From Azospirillum rugosum (GTDB lineage Bacteria > Pseudomonadota > Alphaproteobacteria > Azospirillales > Azospirillaceae), in the NCBI RefSeq assembly GCF_017876155.1, contig NZ_JAGINP010000026.1, forward strand, positions 1 to 64,000: a stretch of DNA of 64,000 bases. The letters are read 5' to 3'. The notes under the pieces were generated by a model that was not told the DNA's origin, did not search any database, and saw only the letters and a list, made by a program, of their open reading frames with translations. The first letter of the stretch is position 1, and every line of letters starts with the position of its first letter. A program made the translations under genes and the position numbers. Positions 57,973 through 64,000 of this stretch are shown here, piece by piece.

Positions 57973-58000
57973 CGGTTCCGGGAATTCCCAGAGGACGTCG

Positions 58001-59056
58001 ATGAGCAACCCAACCGACCATGATACGGACATCTCCGGCTTCGACAGCGTCCTGGACGGCGGGGCGGGCGAGGCGAAGGCGCTGAGCCAGGAGGAGATCG
58101 ACCGGCTGCTGGATTTCGCCGCCGCCCCGGCGGAGACGCCGGGCCAGCCCGGCGCCATCGAGCGGCTGGTCAGCTCGACCACGGTCAACAAGGACCGGCT
58201 GCCGATGCTGGACGTGGTCTTCGACCGCATGGTCCGGCTGCTGAACACCTCGCTGCGCCAGTTCTCCTCCACCAGCGTGGAGGCCAGCCTGCTGCGCATC
58301 GACTGGCTGCGCTACAACGAGTTCCTGGACACCATCGAGCTGCCGGCCCTGGTCGGCGTGGCGCGCGCGGAGCAGTGGGACAACCAGCTCGTCGTGTCGG
58401 TCGACAGCGCGCTGATCTACTGCATGATGGACGTGCTGCTGGGCGGCCGGCGCAGCCGCGCCCGGCGCATCGACGGCCGCAGCTACACCTCCATCGAGCG
58501 CAAGATCACGGAACGGCTGGTCAAGGTCATCCTTCAGGACCTCAGCCAGTCCTTCGACCCGATCGCGCAGGTGGACTTCACCTTCGACCGGCTGGAGACC
58601 AACCCGCAGTTCGCGACCATCACCCGCGCCACCAACGCGGTCATCCGCGTGCGCATCGCGGTGGAGGTGGAACGCCGCGTCGGCCACGCCGAGGTGGTCA
58701 TCCCCTACGCCACGCTGGAGCCGGTGCGCGGCAAGCTGGTGCAGACCTTCATGGGCGAGAAGTTCGGCCACGACACGGTCTGGGAAAGCCATCTGAAGGC
58801 GGAGCTGATGCGCGCCAAGCTGGACCTCGTCGCGGTGCTGCAGCAGACGCAGGTGCCGCTGGGCGAGGTGCTGAATTGGGAGAAAGGCACGTCGCTGAAG
58901 CTGCGCATCGACCCCGACGCGCCGGTGATGCTGCAAAGCAAGACCACCCCCCTCTTCGCCGGCCACATGGGCCAGCGCAACGGCAACATCTCCGTCAAGA
59001 TCGACACCGACCTGGAGACCAAGCAGGAGCTGATCGATGGTCTCTTTTCTCATTGA
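58001..59056 (+). CDS. fliM: Flagellar motor switch protein FliM
   Basis: This 351-residue switch protein has a short N-terminal segment, the conserved L-S-Q-E-E-I-D-R-L-L-D near residue 29, the CheC-like middle domain with L-L-G-G-R, and a C-terminal SpoA domain (V-P-L-G-E-V-L-N-W-E-K-G-T and I-S-V-K-I). Its N-terminal CheY-binding motif is divergent from the textbook form. It starts 28 bases after fliL and overlaps the following DUF6468 gene by 20 bases. Confidence 0.95.
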   Translation: MSNPTDHDTDISGFDSVLDGGAGEAKALSQEEIDRLLDFAAAPAETPGQPGAIERLVSSTTVNKDRLPMLDVVFDRMVRLLNTSLRQFSSTSVEASLLRIDWLRYNEFLDTIELPALVGVARAEQWDNQLVVSVDSALIYCMMDVLLGGRRSRARRIDGRSYTSIERKITERLVKVILQDLSQSFDPIAQVDFTFDRLETNPQFATITRATNAVIRVRIAVEVERRVGHAEVVIPYATLEPVRGKLVQTFMGEKFGHDTVWESHLKAELMRAKLDLVAVLQQTQVPLGEVLNWEKGTSLKLRIDPDAPVMLQSKTTPLFAGHMGQRNGNISVKIDTDLETKQELIDGLFSH

Positions 59057-59639
59057 CGCCGTGCTGGCGGTGATGCTGGTCACCGCCACGGTCTTCCTGG
59101 TGATCGTCAACAAGCGCCTGAAGGTGATGCGGGCGAGCCAGGGCGAGATCGGCGCGCTGATCACCACCTTTTCCAAGACCATCGACGAGACGGAGGCCTC
59201 CGTGCAGCGCCTCGTCGCCGCGGCGACCGAGGCGTCGGCCAAGCTGTCCGACGGGCTGGAGCGCGCTAGGGGGGTGACCGAGGAGGTCGGGCTGATCCTC
59301 GGCTCCTGCGAGCGCGCGTCCAAGCGCATCGAGGAGTCGGTGCAGGAGGCCCGCGCGCTGGTCCGCCGGCTGGAGGACGGCCCGGTGGTCCGCCCGCGGC
59401 CCCGGCCGGCGCCTGTGGTGCCTGTGGTGGAGAAGGAGGAGGAAGAACCAGCCGCCGTTGCCGAGGAGCGCGACGACTTCCGGCCGATGCTGGCTTCCGC
59501 GCTGGCGCGGACGCAGGCGGAACTGGCGGAGTTGCGGGCGGAGCCCCGGTTGGAGGCTCCTGCGGACGGTGACGGCGCGCGGCAGGCCGCGGCCAGCGCC
59601 TTCTACGCGCGCCTGCGCACCGTCGGGACGGAGCGCTGA
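59037..59639 (+). CDS. DUF6468 flagellar-operon membrane protein
   Basis: This 200-residue protein has one N-terminal membrane helix (L-I-D-A-V-L-A-V-M-L-V-T-A-T-V-F-L-V-I-V), then a long cytoplasmic or periplasmic coiled coil (residues 30-120) and an acidic Pro-rich tail. It matches DUF6468, a family of unknown function found next to fliM in alphaproteobacterial flagellar clusters. The start overlaps fliM by 20 bases, and motE follows 3 bases after its stop. Confidence 0.8.
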   Translation: MVSFLIDAVLAVMLVTATVFLVIVNKRLKVMRASQGEIGALITTFSKTIDETEASVQRLVAAATEASAKLSDGLERARGVTEEVGLILGSCERASKRIEESVQEARALVRRLEDGPVVRPRPRPAPVVPVVEKEEEEPAAVAEERDDFRPMLASALARTQAELAELRAEPRLEAPADGDGARQAAASAFYARLRTVGTER

Positions 59640-59642
59640 GCC

Positions 59643-60380
59643 ATGCTGCGCGTCCTTCCCATCACTCTGGTCGCGATCCTGATGGTGCTGCCGCTGAAGC
59701 TCGGCGCCCTGATGGACGGCTTCCCGGTCATCGCCCAGCAGTTCGACCGTGAGTTCGGCAAGCACGAGCGCCCCTGGGCGACCGACCTGAAGGGCGACGG
59801 CACGGCCGAGCCCGCGAAGGATCCCGCCTTGGCGATGCCGCCGGTGTCCATCGCCCCGCCGCCGCCCGTGCCCGCCGAAGTCGCGCTGGCGACGCCCAGC
59901 TGCACCGACCCGGCGCTGCGCGCCGCCATCACGGAGCAGAAGGCCGACGTGGCCGCCCGCACCCGCCACCTGACGGAGGCCGAAGCCGTGCTGGCCGCCG
60001 CGGAGACGCGCGCCACCGCGCAAATCCAGCGGCTGGGCGAGATCAAGCGCGATGTGGAGGCGCTGATGCAGCAGCGCTCCAGCCTCCAGCAGGAGGACCT
60101 GAAGCGGATGGTGTCGATCTACGAAACCATGAAGCCGCGCGACGCCGCGCGCATCTTCAACGACCTGGAGACGGACATCATCATCGACGTGCTGGACCGC
60201 ATGCCGGAGCGCCGCTCCGCCCCCATCATCGCGGAGCTGGAGGACACCAAGGCACGCGAGGTCACGCGGCTGGTCCTGCAACGGCGCGCCCTACCCGGCG
60301 ACCGCCCGGCGCCCCAGGCGGCAGCGCGCGTGCAGCCGGCGGCAGCAGGCTTCCCCGCAGCCTCCCGGTCGGTGAACTGA
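59643..60380 (+). CDS. MotE-like flagellar protein (MgtE N-domain-like)
   Basis: This 245-residue protein has an N-terminal membrane segment or signal (V-L-P-I-T-L-V-A-I-L-M-V-L-P-L-K-L-G-A-L-M), a Pro-rich linker, a coiled coil (about 110-165) and a C-terminal domain with M-K-P-R-D-A-A-R-I-F-N-D-L, as in the MotE chaperone and the N-domain of MgtE. In Rhizobium relatives MotE is a periplasmic chaperone for the stator protein MotC. No motC is seen here. Confidence 0.8.
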   Translation: MLRVLPITLVAILMVLPLKLGALMDGFPVIAQQFDREFGKHERPWATDLKGDGTAEPAKDPALAMPPVSIAPPPPVPAEVALATPSCTDPALRAAITEQKADVAARTRHLTEAEAVLAAAETRATAQIQRLGEIKRDVEALMQQRSSLQQEDLKRMVSIYETMKPRDAARIFNDLETDIIIDVLDRMPERRSAPIIAELEDTKAREVTRLVLQRRALPGDRPAPQAAARVQPAAAGFPAASRSVN

Positions 60381-60384
60381 CGCC

Positions 60385-61653
60385 ATGCCCGCCCTTCCCG
60401 ACGCCATCGCCGCCCCGCCGCCCCGGCCGGTTCGCCCGGCGGAAGCCCCCCGGGGGGAGGAAGACACCGCGCCCGGCACGCCCTTCGCGGACCTGCTCGA
60501 CGAGGCGGACCCGGTGGACGACGCGGCTGCCGATGACGAGACGAAGCCGCCCAAGGGCGGCGCGCCGGCCAACGCGGACGCGGCGCTCGCCGCGCTGCTG
60601 CCCTTCCTGGCACCTCCGCCGCCTCAGGCACCAGCCGCGGCGATCACGGGGCCGGGCTTGACGGCACCACCGCAGGGTGACGGCGCCGCGATTCCCGTCG
60701 ATGAGGCCGTGGCGTTGGCGACGCTGGCGTCCGCCGCCAAGGCGGAGGCAACCACCGGCGCCGCCCTGCCGAAGGGAAGCGACGCCGTCCTGGCGGCAGC
60801 GGTGACACCGCCTACGGGGTCTGAACCGCAGGGTGATGCCGTGCCGCTGCCCGCTGTGACACTCGCCGAGGCCATTCCGATGGATGCGGCGCCGGTGCCG
60901 GTGGTGTCGGGCACGCCGGCCAAGCCGACCGACAAGCCGTTGCCGAAACCCGCGGACGCGACGCCGACCGCCGCTGCACCCGATGCTGGAGCGCCCGACA
61001 CGTCGGCGCCGGTGACAGCCTCCGCGGCACCGAGCGCGGGCAATTCCGGAAACAATGGCCCTGGAAATAATGGCGCAGGGGCGAACGGAAGCGGCCAGCG
61101 CCCCTCCCCCGCTCCGGAGGTGGTGTCGGCTGCGCAGGCCCATGCCGACGCCGTGCCGCCGCCGACCGTCGCCACGGTGCCGGCGCACGCCGCGGCGCAC
61201 TACGCGGCCAGCCCGGCCGACGGTGCCCAGGCCCCGCGCTTGCCGGCGGCGCAGCTGGCCCAGCCGCTCGTCCGGGTGGTCGAGGCCGGGGGCGGGGAGT
61301 TCCGCATCGACCTCGCCCCGGACGACCTCGGCCCGGTGCGCGTGGTGGCGGAGCTGCACGCCGGCCGCGTGGCGCTGACGATCCAGGCGGAGCAGGCCGA
61401 CACGCTGTCCATGCTCCGCCGCGACATCCACCATCTGGAGCGCGCGCTGAACGACGCCGGCTTCGAGCTGGACGGCGGCACCCTGCAATTCTCCCTGCGC
61501 GGCGACAACCAGCCGCGGGGCTTCGCCTCCCCCCGGCAGGAGTTCGAGGGCCAGGGCGGCGCGCGCCCGGCGTGGCGGGAGGATGCCGCGCCGGCAGTCC
61601 CGGCCGAACGGCGCGCCGTCCTGCTCGACGGTCTTGTCGACATCAGCGTCTAG
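60385..61653 (+). CDS. fliK: Flagellar hook-length control protein FliK
   Basis: This 422-residue protein has the FliK layout. A long Pro/Ala-rich, probably unstructured N-terminal two thirds is followed by a C-terminal hook-length domain (about residues 300-395) with F-R-I-D-L-A-P-D-D-L-G-P-V-R-V-V-A-E and L-R-R-D-I-H-H-L-E-R-A-L. FliK sets hook length and switches export specificity. It lies directly before flgD, which encodes the hook-cap protein, the expected partner. Confidence 0.9.
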   Translation: MPALPDAIAAPPPRPVRPAEAPRGEEDTAPGTPFADLLDEADPVDDAAADDETKPPKGGAPANADAALAALLPFLAPPPPQAPAAAITGPGLTAPPQGDGAAIPVDEAVALATLASAAKAEATTGAALPKGSDAVLAAAVTPPTGSEPQGDAVPLPAVTLAEAIPMDAAPVPVVSGTPAKPTDKPLPKPADATPTAAAPDAGAPDTSAPVTASAAPSAGNSGNNGPGNNGAGANGSGQRPSPAPEVVSAAQAHADAVPPPTVATVPAHAAAHYAASPADGAQAPRLPAAQLAQPLVRVVEAGGGEFRIDLAPDDLGPVRVVAELHAGRVALTIQAEQADTLSMLRRDIHHLERALNDAGFELDGGTLQFSLRGDNQPRGFASPRQEFEGQGGARPAWREDAAPAVPAERRAVLLDGLVDISV

Positions 61654-61673
61654 GGGATTTCCAAGGAACAGCC

Positions 61674-62390
61674 ATGACGACCACTCCGACCACGACCGGC
61701 TCTCCGACCGCCAAGGCGGCGAAGGACGCCATCAATCAGGCGACCACCCAGAAGCTGGGCACCGCCGGGGCAACCGGGGCCGATGCTGGTGCGAACAAGC
61801 CGACGGTCGATTACGAAGCCTTCCTGAAGCTGCTGACCGCGCAGCTGCGCAACCAGGACCCGCTGGCCCCGATGGACGCGTCCCAGTTCATGACGCAGCT
61901 CGCCCAGCTCTCCACCGTCGAGCAGGGGGTGCGGACCAACGACACCCTGGCCCAGGTGCTCGACACGCTGAAGAACAGCGGCATGCGGATGGACATGGCC
62001 TATCTGGGCCGCAGCGTGGAGGTTTCCACCGACCAGCTGAGCCTGTCCGGCGGCAAGGCCCAGATGGCCTACGCGGTGGAGGGGGCCGCCGCCTCGGTGA
62101 AGATCGAGGTGCTGAACGACGCCGGCCAACCGATCTACAGCGCCGCGGGCTCGCCCCAGACCGGCCGGCAGACCTTCGCGTGGGACGGCAAGCGCGCGGA
62201 CGGCAGCGCGGCGCCGGACGGCGTCTACCGCGTGCGCGTCACGGCCAAGGACAAGACCGGCGCCGCGCTGAAGGCCGCGACCGTCGTGACCGACACGGTG
62301 AAGGAGGTCCGCACCGCCGACGGCGCCACCAAGTTCGTGCTGAAGGGCGGCGCCACCGTCAGCGGCACGGACATCCTGTCGGCGTCGTAG
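61674..62390 (+). CDS. flgD: Flagellar hook assembly (hook cap) protein FlgD
   Basis: This 238-residue protein begins with a polar export region and the conserved F-L-K-L-L-T-A-Q-L-R-N-Q-D-P-L-A-P-M-D (residues about 45-60), then T-Q-L-A-Q-L-S-T-V-E-Q. The C-terminal half has the FlgD Tudor/Ig-like domain with F-A-W-D-G-K-R-A-D-G. It is the hook cap needed for polymerisation of FlgE. The ATG at 61674 is preceded by AAGGA. No flgE lies in the window; the operon ends in the repeat element. Confidence 0.94.
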   Translation: MTTTPTTTGSPTAKAAKDAINQATTQKLGTAGATGADAGANKPTVDYEAFLKLLTAQLRNQDPLAPMDASQFMTQLAQLSTVEQGVRTNDTLAQVLDTLKNSGMRMDMAYLGRSVEVSTDQLSLSGGKAQMAYAVEGAAASVKIEVLNDAGQPIYSAAGSPQTGRQTFAWDGKRADGSAAPDGVYRVRVTAKDKTGAALKAATVVTDTVKEVRTADGATKFVLKGGATVSGTDILSAS

Positions 62391-62407
62391 GCGGTGGGGA
62401 ATTTTTT

Positions 62408-62580
62408 ACCCTCTCCCCTCCGGGGAGAGGGAGGGGACCCGCGCCGCAGGTGCGGGGAGGGTGAGGGGGACGGCGCGCTTCGCGCGCCGCCAAGGGGCAT
62501 TCTGCCCCTTGGCAATCCCCTGGCACAGGCGCTGCCTGTGCTGCCCCCTCACCCTCCCCTCTCCCCGGAGGGGAGAGGGT
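62408..62580. repeat. GC-rich palindromic intergenic element, copy F
   Basis: Left end CCCTCTCCCCTCCGGGGAGA and right end CTCTCCCCGGAGGGGAGAGG, with inner palindromes GGCGCGCTTCGCGCGCC and CCAAGGGGCA/TGCCCCTTGG and a CAGGCGCTGCCTG hairpin. It is the longest member of the family. It ends the plus-strand flagellar operon, convergent to the glucanase gene. Confidence 0.85.
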
Positions 62581-62592
62581 TGCTTGCGCGGC

Positions 62593-63393
62593 CTACCAGG
62601 TCCAATTGTTGGGCGGCGGGTTGGACAGGCCGTAGGTGGTCAGGTTCACGTCGAGGTTGTTGACCGTCAACGAGCTGGAGCCGTTGGTGATCTCCGCCCC
62701 GAGCTGGACGCCCGAGATCCAGTCGTCGCCCTTCAGCACGCCGGTTTTTTCGAGATTATCGATGATACCGCCGAGGTCCAGCTTGCCCGACTGGATGTCC
62801 TTGTCGTACTGGACGGCGGTGTAGTCCCAGGTTCGGCCGACGGAGTTGTTCGCTTCCGGCTCGTGGAAGATGTGGGCGGACCCCATGCCGTCGCTGAAGA
62901 CGCCGGTTTCCTCGCCGTCCGGGCCGAACCAGCCCGTGTGGACCCAGACCATCACCTCGTCCTGGATGTTCTGGCCGACCGCGTTGGGGTCGGGCTTGGT
63001 CCAGAGAGAGAAGGCGACGTTGTGCCCCTCCGGGTTCTTGCCCAGGTCGTAGTCGAAGTCGACCTTCAGGTCCTTCACGTCCTTGACCTGGACCGGAAAT
63101 TCCTTGCTCGTGGTGTCGTAGTCCTCCCAGGTGTCGCGCCCGGCGGTGAGCGTCGGGTAGGACAGAACCGGATATTGGTCCCACGGGGCTTCCCACCAGC
63201 GGTCCTCGGACGGGTTGCCGTCGGGAAAGCTCCACTTGATCGAGGTGCCGGCGGGGTCCTGCGTGTTCGGCACGGTGATGGACTGGCTGTACCCCTTGCC
63301 GTCCGGGACGGCCCAGGCGTTCCACACATTGTTGTGCGCAACGAAGCCGTTCATGCGGATCTCGTCGTCGTTTCCCGTAATGGTCTTGGCCAT
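62593..63393 (-). CDS. GH12-like glycoside hydrolase (endoglucanase-type)
   Basis: This 266-residue protein has the beta-jelly-roll pattern of glycoside hydrolase family 12: W-E-A-P-W-D-Q-Y-P-V-L-S-Y-P near residue 65, D-E-V-M-V-W-V-H-T-G near 150 holding the probable nucleophile Glu, and a second Glu in V-Q-L-G-A-E-I-T-N-G near 235 as the likely acid/base. Such enzymes cleave beta-1,4-glucan or xyloglucan. The ATG at 63393 is preceded by AGGAAG. No Sec signal is evident, which is unusual for a secreted glucanase. Family assignment is by motif only. Confidence 0.7.
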   Translation of the reverse strand: MAKTITGNDDEIRMNGFVAHNNVWNAWAVPDGKGYSQSITVPNTQDPAGTSIKWSFPDGNPSEDRWWEAPWDQYPVLSYPTLTAGRDTWEDYDTTSKEFPVQVKDVKDLKVDFDYDLGKNPEGHNVAFSLWTKPDPNAVGQNIQDEVMVWVHTGWFGPDGEETGVFSDGMGSAHIFHEPEANNSVGRTWDYTAVQYDKDIQSGKLDLGGIIDNLEKTGVLKGDDWISGVQLGAEITNGSSSLTVNNLDVNLTTYGLSNPPPNNWTW

Positions 63394-63724
63394 TCTTCTT
63401 CCTTCTGCAACGGAACTGGGCAAGGGGCGCAGTGATACAGCAGGAAGGACGAGCGATCCCGGTCGCACCGGTGGTGGTCTAACCTCAAGGATGAGGGTTC
63501 ATCGGGGCGGTTTATGGGGCATGGGGTACTCCCCCGGTTCGTTCCACCCCGCCGCCGAACGCACCCGCGGATCGGCGTGAAAGCCTTGGCACGCCTGAGC
63601 TGGAGGTGCGCTGCGGGTGCGAAGGCGGGGGGATGGAGGAGGCGTGTCCGTCCGTACGGGCCTTTCGACGCGACCAGGCCGAAGGCCATAGAAGGCACCC
63701 ATGGGGCAGAAACGCCCCGCGACC

Positions 63725-63809
63725 GTAGGTTGGGTGGAGGCGCAGCCGCAACCCAACAGGCGTGGCATTGGCATGGATGTTGGGTTGCGCTGCGCTCCAC
63801 CCAACCTAC
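63725..63809. repeat. Large inverted repeat, GTAGGTTGGGTGGAG type
   Basis: The left arm 63725-63757 and the right arm 63779-63809 are near-perfect inverted copies reading GTAGGTTGGGTGGAG and then GCAACCCAAC, around a 21-base loop. Elements of this appearance are common dispersed intergenic repeats in proteobacterial genomes. It lies in the 63394-63861 gap, which otherwise shows no supported gene. Confidence 0.85.
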
Positions 63810-63816
63810 AAACAAA

Positions 63817-63847
63817 AACGCCTTCCCTGGCTGGCCGGGAAGGCGTT
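63817..63847. terminator. Bidirectional rho-independent terminator
   Basis: A perfect 11-base stem (AACGCCTTCCC/GGGAAGGCGTT) with a nine-base loop is flanked by A-rich and T-rich tracts (TTTATTTTGTTTTTT on the right). It ends the cytochrome gene at the window edge and can also stop plus-strand transcripts. Confidence 0.85.
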
Positions 63848-63861
63848 CTTTATTTTGTTTT

Positions 63862-64000
63862 TTACTTGGCGGAGACGGTGCCGGTCCAGCCGGGTTGGAC
63901 GCCGTTCATGTCGGGCAGGCGGTGGGCGATGCCCTTGTGGCAGTCGATGCAGGTCCGCTCGCCGGTGAACAGGTAGGTTTCGTGCATCTTGGCCGCCCGC
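63862..64000 (-). CDS. C-terminus of a NapC/NirT-type multihaem cytochrome (partial)
   Basis: The last 46 codons of a gene that continues beyond the window. The translation contains C-I-D-C-H-K-G-I-A-H-R-L-P, a CxxCH haem-binding site in the form typical of the last haem of NapC/NirT membrane cytochromes, which pass quinol electrons to periplasmic reductases such as nitrate or nitrite reductase. It ends V-S-A-K with a TAA stop. The fragment is too short for more detail. Confidence 0.8.
   Translation of the reverse strand, partial: RAAKMHETYLFTGERTCIDCHKGIAHRLPDMNGVQPGWTGTVSAK

Noticed and set aside
63351..63976. Several overlapping short frames near the right end
   Set aside because: They run through the inverted repeat and terminator; products are Arg/Pro-rich and no start signals are convincing.
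1..64000. Insertion sequences or integrase genes
   Set aside because: No transposase or integrase product was recognised in any frame; the repeated DNA found is palindromic intergenic elements and the regulator duplication.

Overview
The window is high-GC alphaproteobacterial DNA, most like an Azospirillum or close Rhodospirillales relative. The signs are a flagellin–flaF–flbT operon, alphaproteobacterial flagellar accessory genes (DUF1217, DUF6468, MotE-like), a PilZ-tailed chemoreceptor, ethylmalonyl-CoA-type acyl-CoA enzymes and many GC-rich intergenic palindromes. A replication initiator of the plasmid RPA family, preceded by iteron-like repeats (about 33.29-34.8 kb), indicates that this is a secondary replicon (megaplasmid or chromid) and that the window includes its origin.

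Layout. 0.2-3.5 kb: flagellin operon on the minus strand (flagellin, flaF, flbT, flaG-like, DUF1217). 3.7-4.5 kb: an orphan OmpR-type regulator with a degenerate receiver; a near-identical inverted copy lies at 49.8-50.6 kb. 5-6.6 kb: a lipoprotein and an acidic unknown protein. 6.8-11.8 kb: a MexEF-like RND efflux operon. 12.1-12.8 kb: a luciferase-like protein. 13.0-14.9 kb: an AT-richer cassette of two unrecognised genes. 15.1-16.1 kb: a LysR regulator. 16.1-19.6 kb: a di-haem peroxidase, cupredoxin and MCP-PilZ operon. 20.0-25.1 kb: tetR plus a second RND system. 25.4-29.7 kb: a large repetitive RTX protein ending at a perfect terminator. 29.7-31.3 kb: a small membrane protein and an AEC transporter. 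31.2-34.8 kb: the replication region. 34.8-36.8 kb: an alpha/beta hydrolase and a DUF2076 protein.

37.2-47.0 kb is a metabolic island. It has a minus-strand operon (CitE-type lyase, methyltransferase, MaoC-type hydratase, CaiB CoA-transferase, acyl-CoA dehydrogenase) and, divergently, a LysR regulator, a TRAP binding protein, a second CaiB and a methylsuccinyl-CoA dehydrogenase-like enzyme. Read together it looks like a route for C5 dicarboxylates (itaconate, mesaconate or methylsuccinate) to acetyl-CoA plus pyruvate.

47-51.8 kb holds assorted genes and regulator copy B. 51.8-62.4 kb is the flagellar basal body and export cluster, in two divergent operons: fliF-fliH-fliN-fliP-orf-fliG-orf on minus, and fliL-fliM-DUF6468-motE-fliK-flgD on plus. 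62.6-64.0 kb has a GH12-like glucanase and the C-terminal end of a NapC/NirT-type cytochrome.

Flagellar genes therefore sit at both ends of the window, each next to a copy of the same regulator, with the replication origin and metabolic genes between. At least six copies of one family of GC-rich palindromic elements occupy the intergenic gaps. All functions come from reading translations and motifs; no database search was run.
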